A DNA stretch of 49,167 bases. Source: Fidelibacterota bacterium. Lineage in GTDB: Bacteria > Fidelibacterota > Marinisomatia > SCGC-AAA003-L08 > D37C17. The DNA is taken from NCBI GenBank assembly GCA_014381415.1, contig JACNLQ010000058.1, positions 65,768 through 114,934 of the forward strand, read 5' to 3'. The notes beneath the pieces were generated by a model that did no database searches, was not told the DNA's origin, and saw only the letters and a list, made by a program, of their open reading frames with translations. The position numbers and the translations under genes are program-made. Below, piece by piece: positions 25,064 through 34,944 of this stretch (positions are counted from its first letter, which is position 1; each line of letters opens with the position of its first letter).

Positions 25064-26908
25064 ATGAGTACGGTAAAGAAAAATATATCCGAAGTGGATG
25101 GTGCTACTATCCGTTTTGCAGGCGATTCAGGGGATGGGATGCAGCTAACAGGAAGTCAATTCTCAGATAATACAGCAATTTTTGGAAATGACTTGGCAAC
25201 TCTTCCTGATTTTCCAGCTGAAATTAGGGCTCCCAAGGGAAGCCTAGCTGGAGTGAGTTCCTTTCAATTGCAATTTAGTAATAAAGATATACATACCCCC
25301 GGAGATGACCTGGATGTATTGGTAGCAATGAATCCTGCTGGACTAAAGGTGCATTTGGGTGACTTAAAGGATAACGGTATGCTTATAATCAATACTGCCA
25401 ACTTCACTCCGAAAAATATTAAATTAGCTGGCTATGAAGATAGTCCTCTGGATGGTGATTCTCTGAATGGATATCAGGTCATAAAAGTTGACATGACAAA
25501 ATTGGTTGCAACAGCTCTTGAAAAAATCGATTTATCATCTAAACTCAAAGCCAGATCTACCAATATGTTTGCCTTAGGACTTCTCTATTGGTTGTATGGA
25601 CGGAGTTTGGACTCGTCTGTTAATTTCATTCAAAAGAAATTTGCTAAAGCTCCAGATATTGTTGACGCTAACATTAAAGCATTAAATGCGGGTTATTATT
25701 ACGGCGAGACTTTAGAAGTAATCAAAACCACTTATAGAGTTAATAAAGCTGAATTTGAAAAAGGAAAATACCGCAATATTATGGGTAATAATGCTCTGGC
25801 ATTCGGGTTATTAACAGCCGCACAGAGATCTGGGTTAGATCTCTATTATGGTGGATACCCCATTACTCCTGCCAGTGATATTCTCCATTATTTGGCTCAA
25901 TATAAAAATTTTGGCGTAAAAACTTTTCAAGCTGAGGATGAAATTGCAGGTGTGGTGAGTGCAATTGGAGCAGCATTTGCTGGTGATTTAGCTATCACTG
26001 CTACCAGCGGCCCTGGCGTTGCTCTTAAATCTGAGGCTTTGGGATTAGCCGTCATTACAGAGCTTCCCTTGGTTTTGGTGAATGTACAGCGTGGTGGCCC
26101 CTCTACTGGCTTGCCGACCAAAACAGAGCAGTCAGATCTAAATCAAGCAATCTTTGGAAGAAACGGTGAAGCACCAATGGTGGTTCTGGCTCCTGCTACT
26201 CCTGCGGACTGTTTTATGATGGCTTATGAAGCTTGCCGAATTGCATTAAAATTTATGATCCCGGTGATTCTATTATCGGATGGCTATATTGCTAATGGTT
26301 CCGAACCTTGGAAAATACCAGATGTTAACACATTACCTGAAATGGAAACCCGTATCCTGAAAAAGAAAGATGGGTACGCACCTTATAATCATAGCAATCC
26401 AGATTTAGCGCGCCCCTGGGCATTGCCTGGAACCCCTGGAATGGAACATCGGGTAGGAGGTTTAGAAAAATGGGAAGAAACTGGGCATGTGAGCTATGAT
26501 CCGGAAAACCATCAGAAAATGGTTGAATTAAGGCAAGAGAAAGTAGATATTATTGCCAGAGACCTTGCACCAGCAAAACCATTTGGAAAAGAAAGTGGCG
26601 ACTTGTTGGTTATCGGCTGGGGTGGTACTCATGGTGCCATACGATCAGCAGTTGAAACTGCTCAAAATGAGGGCATGGCTGTATCTCATTTACATTTAAG
26701 GCATTTAAATCCATTGCCTTTAAATTTGGGGGAAATTTTGGTTAAATTTCAAAAAGTGATGATTGCTGAATTAAATTTGGGACAATTGGCAAACATTATC
26801 AGAGCCAAATTTTTAGTGGATGCAGTAGGTTTGAATAAAGTGCAAGGCAAGCCATTCACCCAAAGTGAAGTTTTCAATAAAATTAAAGAATTAGTAAAGG
26901 GAATATAA
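25064..26908 (+). CDS. korA: 2-oxoacid:ferredoxin oxidoreductase, fused gamma-alpha subunit (KorA type)
   Basis: 614 residues, the fused gamma-alpha architecture of the large KorA class. The gamma part (about 1-195) begins ATIRFAGDSGDGMQLTGSQF. The alpha part holds GLDLYYGGYPITPASDILHY, EDEIAGVVSAIGAAFAG, TSGPGVALKSEALGLAV and VQRGGPSTGLPTKTEQSDL. With KorB it oxidises 2-oxoglutarate (probably) to succinyl-CoA, with ferredoxin as acceptor, in the oxidative or reductive TCA cycle; other 2-oxoacids cannot be excluded. The stop is 2 bases before the korB start, so the two are translationally linked. korB, a CBS protein and fumC follow. Confidence 0.93.
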   Translation: MSTVKKNISEVDGATIRFAGDSGDGMQLTGSQFSDNTAIFGNDLATLPDFPAEIRAPKGSLAGVSSFQLQFSNKDIHTPGDDLDVLVAMNPAGLKVHLGDLKDNGMLIINTANFTPKNIKLAGYEDSPLDGDSLNGYQVIKVDMTKLVATALEKIDLSSKLKARSTNMFALGLLYWLYGRSLDSSVNFIQKKFAKAPDIVDANIKALNAGYYYGETLEVIKTTYRVNKAEFEKGKYRNIMGNNALAFGLLTAAQRSGLDLYYGGYPITPASDILHYLAQYKNFGVKTFQAEDEIAGVVSAIGAAFAGDLAITATSGPGVALKSEALGLAVITELPLVLVNVQRGGPSTGLPTKTEQSDLNQAIFGRNGEAPMVVLAPATPADCFMMAYEACRIALKFMIPVILLSDGYIANGSEPWKIPDVNTLPEMETRILKKKDGYAPYNHSNPDLARPWALPGTPGMEHRVGGLEKWEETGHVSYDPENHQKMVELRQEKVDIIARDLAPAKPFGKESGDLLVIGWGGTHGAIRSAVETAQNEGMAVSHLHLRHLNPLPLNLGEILVKFQKVMIAELNLGQLANIIRAKFLVDAVGLNKVQGKPFTQSEVFNKIKELVKGI

Positions 26909-26910
26909 TC

Positions 26911-27927
26911 ATGTCAGCAGAAAATACTCAAACTCTAACCCGTCAGGATTTTGTTTCTGATCAGGATGTTCGTTGGTGTCCCGGTTGTGGCGATTATGCC
27001 ATCCTGTCACAGGTGCAAAAATTGTTTCCCACTCTTGGAATTCCAAAGGAAAATTTCTTAATTGTTTCTGGAATTGGATGTTCCAGTCGGTTTCCATATT
27101 ATATGGATACTTACGGATTTCATAGCATTCATGGCCGTGCACCTGCATTGGCATCTGGAGCAAAATTAGCGAATCCAAATCTCTCAGTTTGGGTGGTAAC
27201 CGGTGATGGTGATTCAATGAGTATTGGAGGAAATCATTTTATTCATGTGATGCGAAGAAATATTGATATGAATATACTCATGTTTAATAATCGTATTTAT
27301 GGCCTCACCAAAGGGCAGTACTCCCCCACATCCGAATTGGGAAAGGTGACAAAATCTACACCAATGGGTTCCTTAGATTATCCATTTAATCCACCTCAAT
27401 TAGCATTGGGTGCCAGCGGAACATTTATTGCCCGAACCATTGATAGAGAACAAAAACATATGGGCCTAGTTTTAAAGGAAGCAAACAATCACAAAGGGAC
27501 ATCATTTGTTGAAATCTACCAGAATTGCAACATTTTCAATGATGGAGCATTTTCAGAATTAACTGATAAAGGAACAAAAGCTGAAACTCAATTGGTATTA
27601 GAACATGGTAAACCAATGATATTCGGTGCTGATAACGATAAAGGATTAATTCTGGATGGATCGAATTTTAAAATAGTTAAACTTGGTAAAGATATTAGTG
27701 CTGACGACATATTAATACACGATAGGGAAGATAAAAATTTAGCTATGCTACTTAGTGAAATTACATATATTCCTGAATTGCCCGTTCCAATTGGTATTCT
27801 ATATCAGGAATCAAAGCCCACTTATGATAAAATGATGACAGATCAAATTCAGGAAGCAAAAAAATCAGTAGGATCCGGAGATTTGGAAAAATTATTTTTC
27901 GGAACTAATTCCTGGATTGTTGAATAA
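26911..27927 (+). CDS. korB: 2-oxoacid:ferredoxin oxidoreductase beta subunit (KorB type)
   Basis: 338 residues, the usual length. The N-terminal DVRWCPGCGDYAIL and SGIGCSSRFPYYM hold the cysteines expected to bind the [4Fe-4S] cluster. The thiamine-diphosphate site is GDGDSMSIGGNHF followed by NNRIYGLTKGQYSPTS, with the Mg-binding Asp and Asn. NIFNDGAF lies at about 208. Partner of korA, 2 bases upstream. No ferredoxin-like delta subunit is encoded beside them, which is normal for the two-subunit Kor class. Confidence 0.95.
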   Translation: MSAENTQTLTRQDFVSDQDVRWCPGCGDYAILSQVQKLFPTLGIPKENFLIVSGIGCSSRFPYYMDTYGFHSIHGRAPALASGAKLANPNLSVWVVTGDGDSMSIGGNHFIHVMRRNIDMNILMFNNRIYGLTKGQYSPTSELGKVTKSTPMGSLDYPFNPPQLALGASGTFIARTIDREQKHMGLVLKEANNHKGTSFVEIYQNCNIFNDGAFSELTDKGTKAETQLVLEHGKPMIFGADNDKGLILDGSNFKIVKLGKDISADDILIHDREDKNLAMLLSEITYIPELPVPIGILYQESKPTYDKMMTDQIQEAKKSVGSGDLEKLFFGTNSWIVE

Positions 27928-27940
27928 AAGGAGACAACTT

Positions 27941-28474
27941 ATGTATGATATTAATGATGATGAATTAAAGGAAATGTATGAAAACCGAGGCAAGTCTGAA
28001 GTCAAATTAGGCAAGGGTATTTCACCAACAGACCCCCTATCCTCACTCACTCAGGAAAAGTTTATCGTTCTTGATGAACAGGCGACATTGCGAGAAGTAA
28101 TAGATAATTTGCAACGATATCACATTGGCTGTGTCCTATTAGAAAGGGATGATAAAATTTCGGGTATATTTACTGAGCGGGATATCGTACAAAACATCGT
28201 GGGAAATCGTCACAATCTGGAAGAAGCGCGTATTATAGATTTTATGACTAAGTCGCCCGATACTCTTCACCGGGATGACCCTATTGCCTTTGCCCTTAAT
28301 AAAATGATTTCCGGAGGGTTTCGGCATATACCCATTGTAGATGTGAAAAATAAACCGACAGGGGTAATTGCAATGCAGGATATAATAAACCATTTAGGTG
28401 ATTATTTTTTTGATGATATTGTGAACCTCCCTCCAAAACCATTAAGAGATCAAACCCAGAGAGAAGGTGGCTAA
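27941..28474 (+). CDS. CBS-domain protein in the kor operon
   Basis: 177 residues from ATG 27941, which has a strong AAAGGAGA ribosome binding site. A start at 27917, inside korB, is possible but unsupported. After a short acidic N-terminus, two CBS motifs are seen: ATLREVIDNLQRYHIGCVLLE with ISGIFTERDIVQNIVG, and DPIAFALNKMISGGFRHIPIV with PTGVIAMQDIINHLGDYFF. Such paired CBS domains bind adenine nucleotides. Sited 13 bases after korB and just before fumC, it may sense energy charge for this part of the TCA cycle; that role is inferred from position only. Confidence 0.88.
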   Translation: MYDINDDELKEMYENRGKSEVKLGKGISPTDPLSSLTQEKFIVLDEQATLREVIDNLQRYHIGCVLLERDDKISGIFTERDIVQNIVGNRHNLEEARIIDFMTKSPDTLHRDDPIAFALNKMISGGFRHIPIVDVKNKPTGVIAMQDIINHLGDYFFDDIVNLPPKPLRDQTQREGG

Positions 28475-28491
28475 CTTTCAAACATAATTTC

Positions 28492-29877
28492 ATGAGAAAA
28501 GAAAAAGATTCAATGGGCGATATGCAGGTACCGGATAATGCCTATTACGGCGCTCAAACTCAGCGGGCGGTAGAAAATTTCCCAATTAGTGGAATAACAA
28601 TTTCAAAATCGATGATTCAGGCATTGGGCAAAATTAAACGTTCTGCAGCTATTGTAAATAATGAGTTTGGACTGTTAGATGTTCATCGAAAAAATGCAAT
28701 CGTTCAGGCAGCTGATGAAATTATTGATGGAAAATTTGACAACCAATTTCCCATAGACATTTTTCAGACTGGATCAGGAACATCCAGCAATATGAACTGC
28801 AATGAAATTATATCCAATCGTGCCAGTGAAATTATGGGCGGTAAAATTGGCACCAAAGATCCTGTGCACCCCAACGATCATGTGAATTTGGGGCAATCCA
28901 GTAATGATGTAATACCCACAGCCATTCATATTGCTGCTAATACCATGCTGGAAACAGAATTAATCCCAGATCTACAAAAGTTAGCTGATGAACTGAATAG
29001 CAAGGCAAATTCATTTTCTGATATTGTTAAAATAGGCCGTACTCACCTCCAAGATGCTACTCCAATCACATTGGGGCAGGAATTCTCCGGTTATGCTCAG
29101 ATGGTGAAAAATGGAATTAAGCGTATTCAAAATGCTCAGAGATTTCTCTCAGAACTTGCTATCGGAGGCACTGCTGTTGGAACTGGTATCAATACCAAGG
29201 AGAAGTTTGGTTCCCTGATGGCAAAAGAAATTACCAAATTGACAGGAATTCCTTATAAAGAAGCTCCCAATCATTTTGAAGCTCAGGGAGCTCAGGATGC
29301 TGCGGTTGAATCTTCCGGTGCTTTAAAATCCGTTGCCGTTTCCCTTTCTAAAATAGCCAATGATATTCGCTGGCTAGGTTCGGGACCTCGGGCAGGACTA
29401 GGAGAACTTATTCTTCCAGCAGTTCAACCAGGTTCTTCCATTATGCCCGGGAAAACAAATCCAGTTATTTGCGAAGCTATGATTCAAGGCTGTGCACAAG
29501 TCATTGGCAATGACTTGGCTATTACCATTGGAGGTCAGGGAGGTGTATTTGAGCTAAATCTCATGCTACCTCTCATTGCCCATAATCTAACAAATTCTAT
29601 AACCATACTTGCCAACAGCACAAAAGTTTTTACAGAAAAACTCATTACAGGTCTAAAAGCCAACCAAGAAAAATGCGCTGGTTATATTGAAGGAAGCCTG
29701 GCAATGTGTACTTCCCTTGCACCAGTTATAGGGTATGATAAAGCTGCTGATATTGCCTATAAGGCCTATAATAGTGGAAAAACGGTAAGAGAAATTGCCA
29801 TAGAAGAAAATGTGCTTGATGAAGATAAATTAAATAAAATACTCGACCCGGTATCAATGACAAAACCCAGCAAATAA
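28492..29877 (+). CDS. fumC: Class II fumarate hydratase
   Basis: 461 residues, the standard size. Reversibly hydrates fumarate to (S)-malate in the cytoplasm. It starts with the family's typical RKEKDSMGDMQVPDNAYYGA and AQTQRAVENFPISG. It contains TGSGTSSNMNCNEII, HPNDHVNLGQSSNDVIPTA, the KIGRTHLQDATPITLGQEF helix with its catalytic His, and the superfamily signature GSSIMPGKTNP near residue 314. It ends normally. Directly downstream of the CBS gene and 6 bases before the penicillin-binding protein gene, so probably in one transcript with korAB. The iron-free class II enzyme is oxygen-stable. Confidence 0.97.
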   Translation: MRKEKDSMGDMQVPDNAYYGAQTQRAVENFPISGITISKSMIQALGKIKRSAAIVNNEFGLLDVHRKNAIVQAADEIIDGKFDNQFPIDIFQTGSGTSSNMNCNEIISNRASEIMGGKIGTKDPVHPNDHVNLGQSSNDVIPTAIHIAANTMLETELIPDLQKLADELNSKANSFSDIVKIGRTHLQDATPITLGQEFSGYAQMVKNGIKRIQNAQRFLSELAIGGTAVGTGINTKEKFGSLMAKEITKLTGIPYKEAPNHFEAQGAQDAAVESSGALKSVAVSLSKIANDIRWLGSGPRAGLGELILPAVQPGSSIMPGKTNPVICEAMIQGCAQVIGNDLAITIGGQGGVFELNLMLPLIAHNLTNSITILANSTKVFTEKLITGLKANQEKCAGYIEGSLAMCTSLAPVIGYDKAADIAYKAYNSGKTVREIAIEENVLDEDKLNKILDPVSMTKPSK

Positions 29878-29883
29878 GAAAAG

Positions 29884-32079
29884 ATGCCCGAACACAATTC
29901 CGGTAATCAAAATTTTCAAGCTGCGTCTTGGTGGAAGGTGTTATTAAACACCTTTCTTTTTTTACTGGCCTGCTTTATCGGAGGAATTATTTACCTCTTT
30001 ATTTTATCTCGAGACCTCCCCTCCATTGCTGAACTTCAGCGTTTTAATCCCGAACAAGTATCAAAAATATTATCTGCAGATGGAATTGTTATCAAAGAGC
30101 TGTACATCCATAAGCGTGATGTGGTGAATATCAGTCAAATTCCAAGAAGTTTACGGCATGGACTTTTGGCTATGGAAGATAGAAGTTTTTTTGAACATTC
30201 AGGAGTGAGTTTTCAGTCCCTTGCCCGGGCTGTTATTGTAAATATGATGACATTGAGCAGAAGACAAGGCGCAAGTACCATTACACAGCAGTTGGCTCGA
30301 AATATGTATAATACCATAGGTTTTGAAAAAACATATACCCGAAAACTGAAAGAACTGATCACATCCATTAATATCGAGCAGACTTTCACCAAAACACAAA
30401 TCATGGAGCTCTATTTGAACTCCGTTTATTTCGGCCATGGTACTTATGGCGTTCAGGCAGCATCCAATCATTACTTTGGTAAGAATGTATCGGACCTTCG
30501 CTTAGATGAATCTGCTATTTTGATAGGATTGCTTCCCGCTCCAGCTCGATATTCTCCAATCCGCCATCCCGGCCGAGCCCTCGTACGAAGGAATCTTGTT
30601 CTAAGAATTATGAAAGAACAAGGGTATATTGAGGAGAATGAATATCAAATTGTGGTCAATAAAGATTTACCGGTAAAGCAGTTTGAAAAGGATGATGGAT
30701 TAGCGCCCTATTTCACGGAATATATCCGCAGACAGCTTGAAAAGATTGATGAAGAGTTGGAAATAAATTTGTACAAAGATGGCTTGGTGGTTCATACAAC
30801 TTTAGATAGCCGTGTCCAAAAAGCGTTGGAGGACGCTTTCAATTCAGGAATGAAGAATAATCAAGCTGTCCTGAATAAAGAATTTCTTCAAGACCCAACA
30901 AAACTGGAAGATGCCATTGGATTTACTCAATTTGACATGGACAGCGCCCGGTTTATTATTGAAACAAATGATACAATTCCGATTTTATTAAGAAATCAAT
31001 TATTGGTGCAAGGTGCAGGGATTGTAATTGACCCAATTCAGGGGCATATTCTGGGAATGGTTGGTGGACGCCAAGAGGATATATATCGAGACCATTTTAA
31101 TCGAGCTACCCAAGCAAAAAGACAACCGGGGTCTGTATTTAAACCCATGATTTATCTCACTGCTTTAGAACAGGGGCATACCGCAACAACTGAATTATTA
31201 AATCAACCCCTAATTGTTTTTATTGATGATACCACTCAGTGGAACCCTCAAAATCATGATGGTTCAACAGGATTACTAACCACCCTGCGTGAAGGATTAC
31301 GGCGGTCTTTAAATCTGATTTCTGTTCGGGTAGTTCAAGAATTAGTCCAACCCAGAGATATTGTACAAAATGCAAAAGATTTTGGTATGACAACTTATAT
31401 ACGTGGGGTTGATGCTATTGCTTTGGGAGTATCTGAAGTTTATCCTCTTGAAATTACCTCTGCTTATGGCGCTATAGCCAATAACGGAATTTATTCCCAG
31501 CCCCTTGCCATAACCAGAATTGAAGACCGCCATGGCAGAATCATTAAGGAATATTTACCTGTAAGCAGAGAGGTTCAGGATGAAGCCACCATTTATATAC
31601 TCAGGGATATGATGAAATCGGTTGTAGATGCAGGTACTGGTGGAGCATTACGCTGGAAATATAAATTTCGTGCTCCAGCAGCAGGGAAAACCGGTACCAC
31701 CAACAGCAAGGCAGATGCCTGGTTTGTAGGGTTTACACCTCAATTGGCAATAGGCATTTGGGTAGGAATGGATGACCCGTCAGTATCCTTGGGTGAAAAA
31801 CAGTTCGGCTCTTCCGCAGCTCTTCCCATTTTTGGTAATACCATTCGAAATATTTATGATGGCGGAGAATTCCAATCCCGGGGAGAATCGGTCTTGCTTA
31901 ATGCGAAAGCAGATTGGCCTATGTCACAGGGTGTGGTTGAAGTTGAAATTTGCGAAGAGACTTATGAAAAAGCCACACGATTCTGTCCAAAAATGAAGGA
32001 AATATTTCTTAAAAACAACCGACCACGGCAACAATGCCAAACACATTCAAGTCCGTTTTCACGCTTTAAGGATAAGTAA
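29884..32079 (+). CDS. Class A penicillin-binding protein (PBP1A type)
   Basis: 731 residues. Bifunctional peptidoglycan synthase of the inner membrane. A single membrane anchor lies at about 16-40. The glycosyltransferase-51 domain follows, with the catalytic Glu in MEDRSFFEH (E98) and the motif GASTITQQLARNMY. The transpeptidase domain has SVFK (S417 nucleophile, K420), SLN in RRSLNLISVRV and KTGT (K602). A short C-terminal tail with two cysteines (EICEETYEKATRFCPKMKE) follows, as in many PBP1A proteins. Starts 6 bases after fumC, probably co-transcribed. All catalytic motifs are intact. Confidence 0.96.
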   Translation: MPEHNSGNQNFQAASWWKVLLNTFLFLLACFIGGIIYLFILSRDLPSIAELQRFNPEQVSKILSADGIVIKELYIHKRDVVNISQIPRSLRHGLLAMEDRSFFEHSGVSFQSLARAVIVNMMTLSRRQGASTITQQLARNMYNTIGFEKTYTRKLKELITSINIEQTFTKTQIMELYLNSVYFGHGTYGVQAASNHYFGKNVSDLRLDESAILIGLLPAPARYSPIRHPGRALVRRNLVLRIMKEQGYIEENEYQIVVNKDLPVKQFEKDDGLAPYFTEYIRRQLEKIDEELEINLYKDGLVVHTTLDSRVQKALEDAFNSGMKNNQAVLNKEFLQDPTKLEDAIGFTQFDMDSARFIIETNDTIPILLRNQLLVQGAGIVIDPIQGHILGMVGGRQEDIYRDHFNRATQAKRQPGSVFKPMIYLTALEQGHTATTELLNQPLIVFIDDTTQWNPQNHDGSTGLLTTLREGLRRSLNLISVRVVQELVQPRDIVQNAKDFGMTTYIRGVDAIALGVSEVYPLEITSAYGAIANNGIYSQPLAITRIEDRHGRIIKEYLPVSREVQDEATIYILRDMMKSVVDAGTGGALRWKYKFRAPAAGKTGTTNSKADAWFVGFTPQLAIGIWVGMDDPSVSLGEKQFGSSAALPIFGNTIRNIYDGGEFQSRGESVLLNAKADWPMSQGVVEVEICEETYEKATRFCPKMKEIFLKNNRPRQQCQTHSSPFSRFKDK

Positions 32080-32110
32080 TACAACAGCCAACACTGGTTG
32101 TTGTAATTTT
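32080..32110. terminator. Bidirectional terminator between convergent operons
   Basis: TACAACAGCCA, loop ACAC, TGGTTGTTGTA: an 11-bp stem with one G-T wobble. It starts immediately after the stop of the PBP gene (plus) and lies just beyond the stop of the ACT gene (minus). ATTTT follows on the plus strand. Its position suits both operons. Confidence 0.75.
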
Positions 32111-32615
32111 AGGAGATAAGTTGTATCTCCACTCCAAGTTTTTGGGCAATTTGAGACAAATCAGATTGGATACTTTTTTCTTCCACTTCATCGGGAATTG
32201 AAACAGAGGCGTTTAAATTAAAGAGGGGGGAACCGCTAATAGGTGCCTGGGATATATGGGTTTCCATTTCCAGTATATTAATTGATTTCTCAGCAAGATA
32301 CTTAGATAAGACTTTTACAATGCCTTCGTTATCGGCACCATTGAGATCAATCTGATATTTTTTATTATCACCAACTTCTTGATTTTGAGTTGCCTTGGTA
32401 GAAATTGTGAGATTATTAATTGATTTGAGAGCAACTTCAAGAGATTCTTCCCAATCGGTGGAAACTGATACCAGCATGATAATAGCAAAGTCTGAGCCCA
32501 AACGAGACATGCGGCTTTCTTCTACATTACCACCATGTGTAGTAATAATACCACTTAACTCAGAAACAATTCCCAGTCGGTCTGAACCAATAGCTGTAAT
32601 TATCAGATTATTCAA
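32109..32615 (-). CDS. Tandem ACT-domain regulatory protein (GcvR-like)
   Basis: 168 residues made of two ACT domains: LIITAIGSDRLGIVSELSGI with THGGNVEESRMSRLG, and KYQIDLNGADNEGIVKVLSKYLA with INILEMETHIS. This is the layout of the glycine cleavage repressor GcvR and related amino-acid-sensing proteins; it has no DNA-binding domain. The start is TTG at 32615, 5 bases after the stop of the carboxypeptidase gene, and no in-frame ATG exists between them. Third gene of the deiminase-carboxypeptidase operon, which is odd for a cytoplasmic sensor. It may respond to amino acids released by the two exported enzymes; this is inference. Confidence 0.85.
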   Translation of the reverse strand: MNNLIITAIGSDRLGIVSELSGIITTHGGNVEESRMSRLGSDFAIIMLVSVSTDWEESLEVALKSINNLTISTKATQNQEVGDNKKYQIDLNGADNEGIVKVLSKYLAEKSINILEMETHISQAPISGSPLFNLNASVSIPDEVEEKSIQSDLSQIAQKLGVEIQLIS

Positions 32616-32620
32616 TTTAG

Positions 32621-34936
32621 TTATTGAAGAATTAAGTTAACAAGTTGAACAATATCTAATATATTTACTCCTCCATCTCCATTTAAGTCCGAAAGAGATT
32701 CTTGAGTAGGAGTAAACTCTTCAGCACCTAAAACATAATTTACCAATAATACTACATCGAGAACATTGAGTGTACCATCCAAATTTACATCCCCTGGAGA
32801 ATATGATACTGAATCAAAAGTTGCAAGAATAAATTCATCAATAGCTGCTTCTACAATTGATCCACCGGAACCGTTTTCACCTTCGTAGGCAATATCTTCT
32901 GCAATAAATCGAAACTGAACCTGGTTTGTTAATTGGATACCCATACTGGCAAGAAGAAAATTCTGTTGTACCCAGCTGGCATTAGATTCACTGGTATTTT
33001 CCAGAGTGCTCCAACTCTCACCACCATCTGAGGATACATCAACCATCCAATGATCCGTTCCCGGATTATCTCCCACATGATTGGTGTACCAGCGATAGTA
33101 TGAAACAAGGGCTTCATCATATCCATTTAAATTAAATACAGGAGAAAGAAGAGTGGTTCGCCCACCATCTACATCATCATAACCCACACTTCCCGGACTG
33201 GTAGCAGCGCCAGTTAGAAAACATTTATCACCATTTTCAGACATATCAGCACCCGGTTGGGCTTGGTTACCGTCAAAAAAGGTTGCAACTGGTACTGCCG
33301 ATTCCCAAATTCCAGCGGTTGCATCGTCCCCATCTTCTCCAACAGACCAGCCAGATGCATCCTCAAAAGGATAATATGCTATTGGTTCTGCATTTCCAAT
33401 TATCAACTCAAATTCAAATATTTGTGCATACCCAGTTTCATCAGTAATAGTTAAACTAATATTACCAATTACTCCATTCGGCACACTTGAAAGTATCTGA
33501 AATGTAAATATATCACCTAAATCTGCTGATGTCCGAGCCTCCAAACCACCCATTTCTACAGATTGGGTATCAAAATAAAAATAATTATCCGGTGAATCAA
33601 TTGTTAAGGTCAGCAATCCGTTTGAATCACCTAACCCTGAATTGTATAGAGATAAATTTGATGTATAACTATTTCCCTGCAAATATGGTCCATTTTGGAT
33701 TGTGAAATCGATATCATACTTTGCGCCAACTGCCCAGGCAGCAAATTTATTTGGGAATAAATTCTCTTCTGCCAACGGCAATATTCGATTGGTGGCAGGC
33801 CAAAATCCATCACTACTTGCACCCACTTCAGGAGTATAGGCATAAATCCCATGCTCACCATACATCCAGTCACAGGCTTCCCCATTTACTGTATAGCCCA
33901 CCGTTTCAATTCCGGTACCAAATAGATAGTTATTGTATTGCGTCATGGCTTCACCAAATTCGATAAATATTTCAAAATCCTCTTCTGGTAATGATAAATC
34001 CGGGTCATATCCAAAGGGGCGGATAAAGAGATTACCGTAGCTGTGATAATTTAAGGCAATATTAAAATCATGACTTTCTACGAATTCTTTAACAATTTGA
34101 GTTTCAGGTTCAGAAAATGGTGCTGTCCCTCTGTAGGTTTCGTTGCATCCATCAGAGCTTGAACCCACATTATCATACGCCCACATAAAACTATAATTTC
34201 GATTCAGGTCGATTCCATCTGTACCAAAGGAGCAGGTTTCCCGAGTATTTTTTCTTTGCATACCTCCACCATTGGGAGAAATCTGCTGATTATATACCAA
34301 ACCATCAGGATTTACCGCAGGTATGAAATATAATTCTCTACCATTTAACAGAGCGGCAGCTTCGGGGTCAGTCTCATAATTTTCAGCTAGCCAATGCATA
34401 AAATAAAAGAGGTTCATATAACTCATGGGCTCACGGGCATGATGCAAGCCGGTGTATAGCATTTCTGCTTCATCTTCATCAATATTGGGATTATCACTCA
34501 TTTTCACCATCCATACATCGCGCCCTTCCAGAGAAGTCCCCAAAGATACTTTTTCGGTGATTAAATTTGGATAATCGGCGTATAGTATATCCAATTGTTC
34601 TTCAATTTCCGAAAAGGTATAATAGCCCCCCATTGATCCCAATTCGAAATCCCGAGATTCATAATCGTTGTCCAAACGGGACGCATAAAATGCTTCCAAA
34701 TCTTCATGTATTATTTCATAACTGAGCTGTGTTGAATTAAGTTGAGCTAATTTGCTATCAGAAATTGCAAATTCGATCCACTCACCAGCCTTTTGATGGG
34801 AATGATCAATATCTAAACCTGCAGACTGCAACTCAGAAATAGATTGAGAGGTAGGTGTCTGTACTCGAACCTGTTTATAGGTTTCCCGAGCAGACAGACT
34901 TAATGTAAGTAGAATAATAAGGAGGATATTTTTCAT
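32621..34936 (-). CDS. Exported M14 zinc carboxypeptidase with dockerin-like tail
   Basis: 771 residues. Signal peptide (LLIILLTLSLSA), a propeptide to about 100, then the M14 domain (about 105-400): LHHAREPMS with zinc ligands H166 and E169, GIDLNRNYSFMW with the substrate Arg, ALNYHSYGN with the third zinc ligand, and TPEVGASSDGFWP with the catalytic Glu. A CARDB-like domain (about 410-510) and a lectin/MAM-like beta-sandwich (about 515-700: YPFEDASGWSV ... GDKCFLTG) follow. The last 57 residues are two dockerin-type repeats (GDVNLDGTLNVLDVVLLVNY, SDLNGDGGVNILDIVQLVNL). It has no T9SS tail, unlike the C25 protease. It removes C-terminal residues from peptides; preference unknown. It starts 8 bases after the deiminase gene. 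Confidence 0.93.
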   Translation of the reverse strand: MKNILLIILLTLSLSARETYKQVRVQTPTSQSISELQSAGLDIDHSHQKAGEWIEFAISDSKLAQLNSTQLSYEIIHEDLEAFYASRLDNDYESRDFELGSMGGYYTFSEIEEQLDILYADYPNLITEKVSLGTSLEGRDVWMVKMSDNPNIDEDEAEMLYTGLHHAREPMSYMNLFYFMHWLAENYETDPEAAALLNGRELYFIPAVNPDGLVYNQQISPNGGGMQRKNTRETCSFGTDGIDLNRNYSFMWAYDNVGSSSDGCNETYRGTAPFSEPETQIVKEFVESHDFNIALNYHSYGNLFIRPFGYDPDLSLPEEDFEIFIEFGEAMTQYNNYLFGTGIETVGYTVNGEACDWMYGEHGIYAYTPEVGASSDGFWPATNRILPLAEENLFPNKFAAWAVGAKYDIDFTIQNGPYLQGNSYTSNLSLYNSGLGDSNGLLTLTIDSPDNYFYFDTQSVEMGGLEARTSADLGDIFTFQILSSVPNGVIGNISLTITDETGYAQIFEFELIIGNAEPIAYYPFEDASGWSVGEDGDDATAGIWESAVPVATFFDGNQAQPGADMSENGDKCFLTGAATSPGSVGYDDVDGGRTTLLSPVFNLNGYDEALVSYYRWYTNHVGDNPGTDHWMVDVSSDGGESWSTLENTSESNASWVQQNFLLASMGIQLTNQVQFRFIAEDIAYEGENGSGGSIVEAAIDEFILATFDSVSYSPGDVNLDGTLNVLDVVLLVNYVLGAEEFTPTQESLSDLNGDGGVNILDIVQLVNLILQ

Positions 34937-34944
34937 TTAATAGG

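Noticed and set aside
27917-27940. Upstream start of the CBS protein inside korB
   Set aside because: ATG 27941 has a strong AAAGGAGA site at good spacing, while the earlier start has none.
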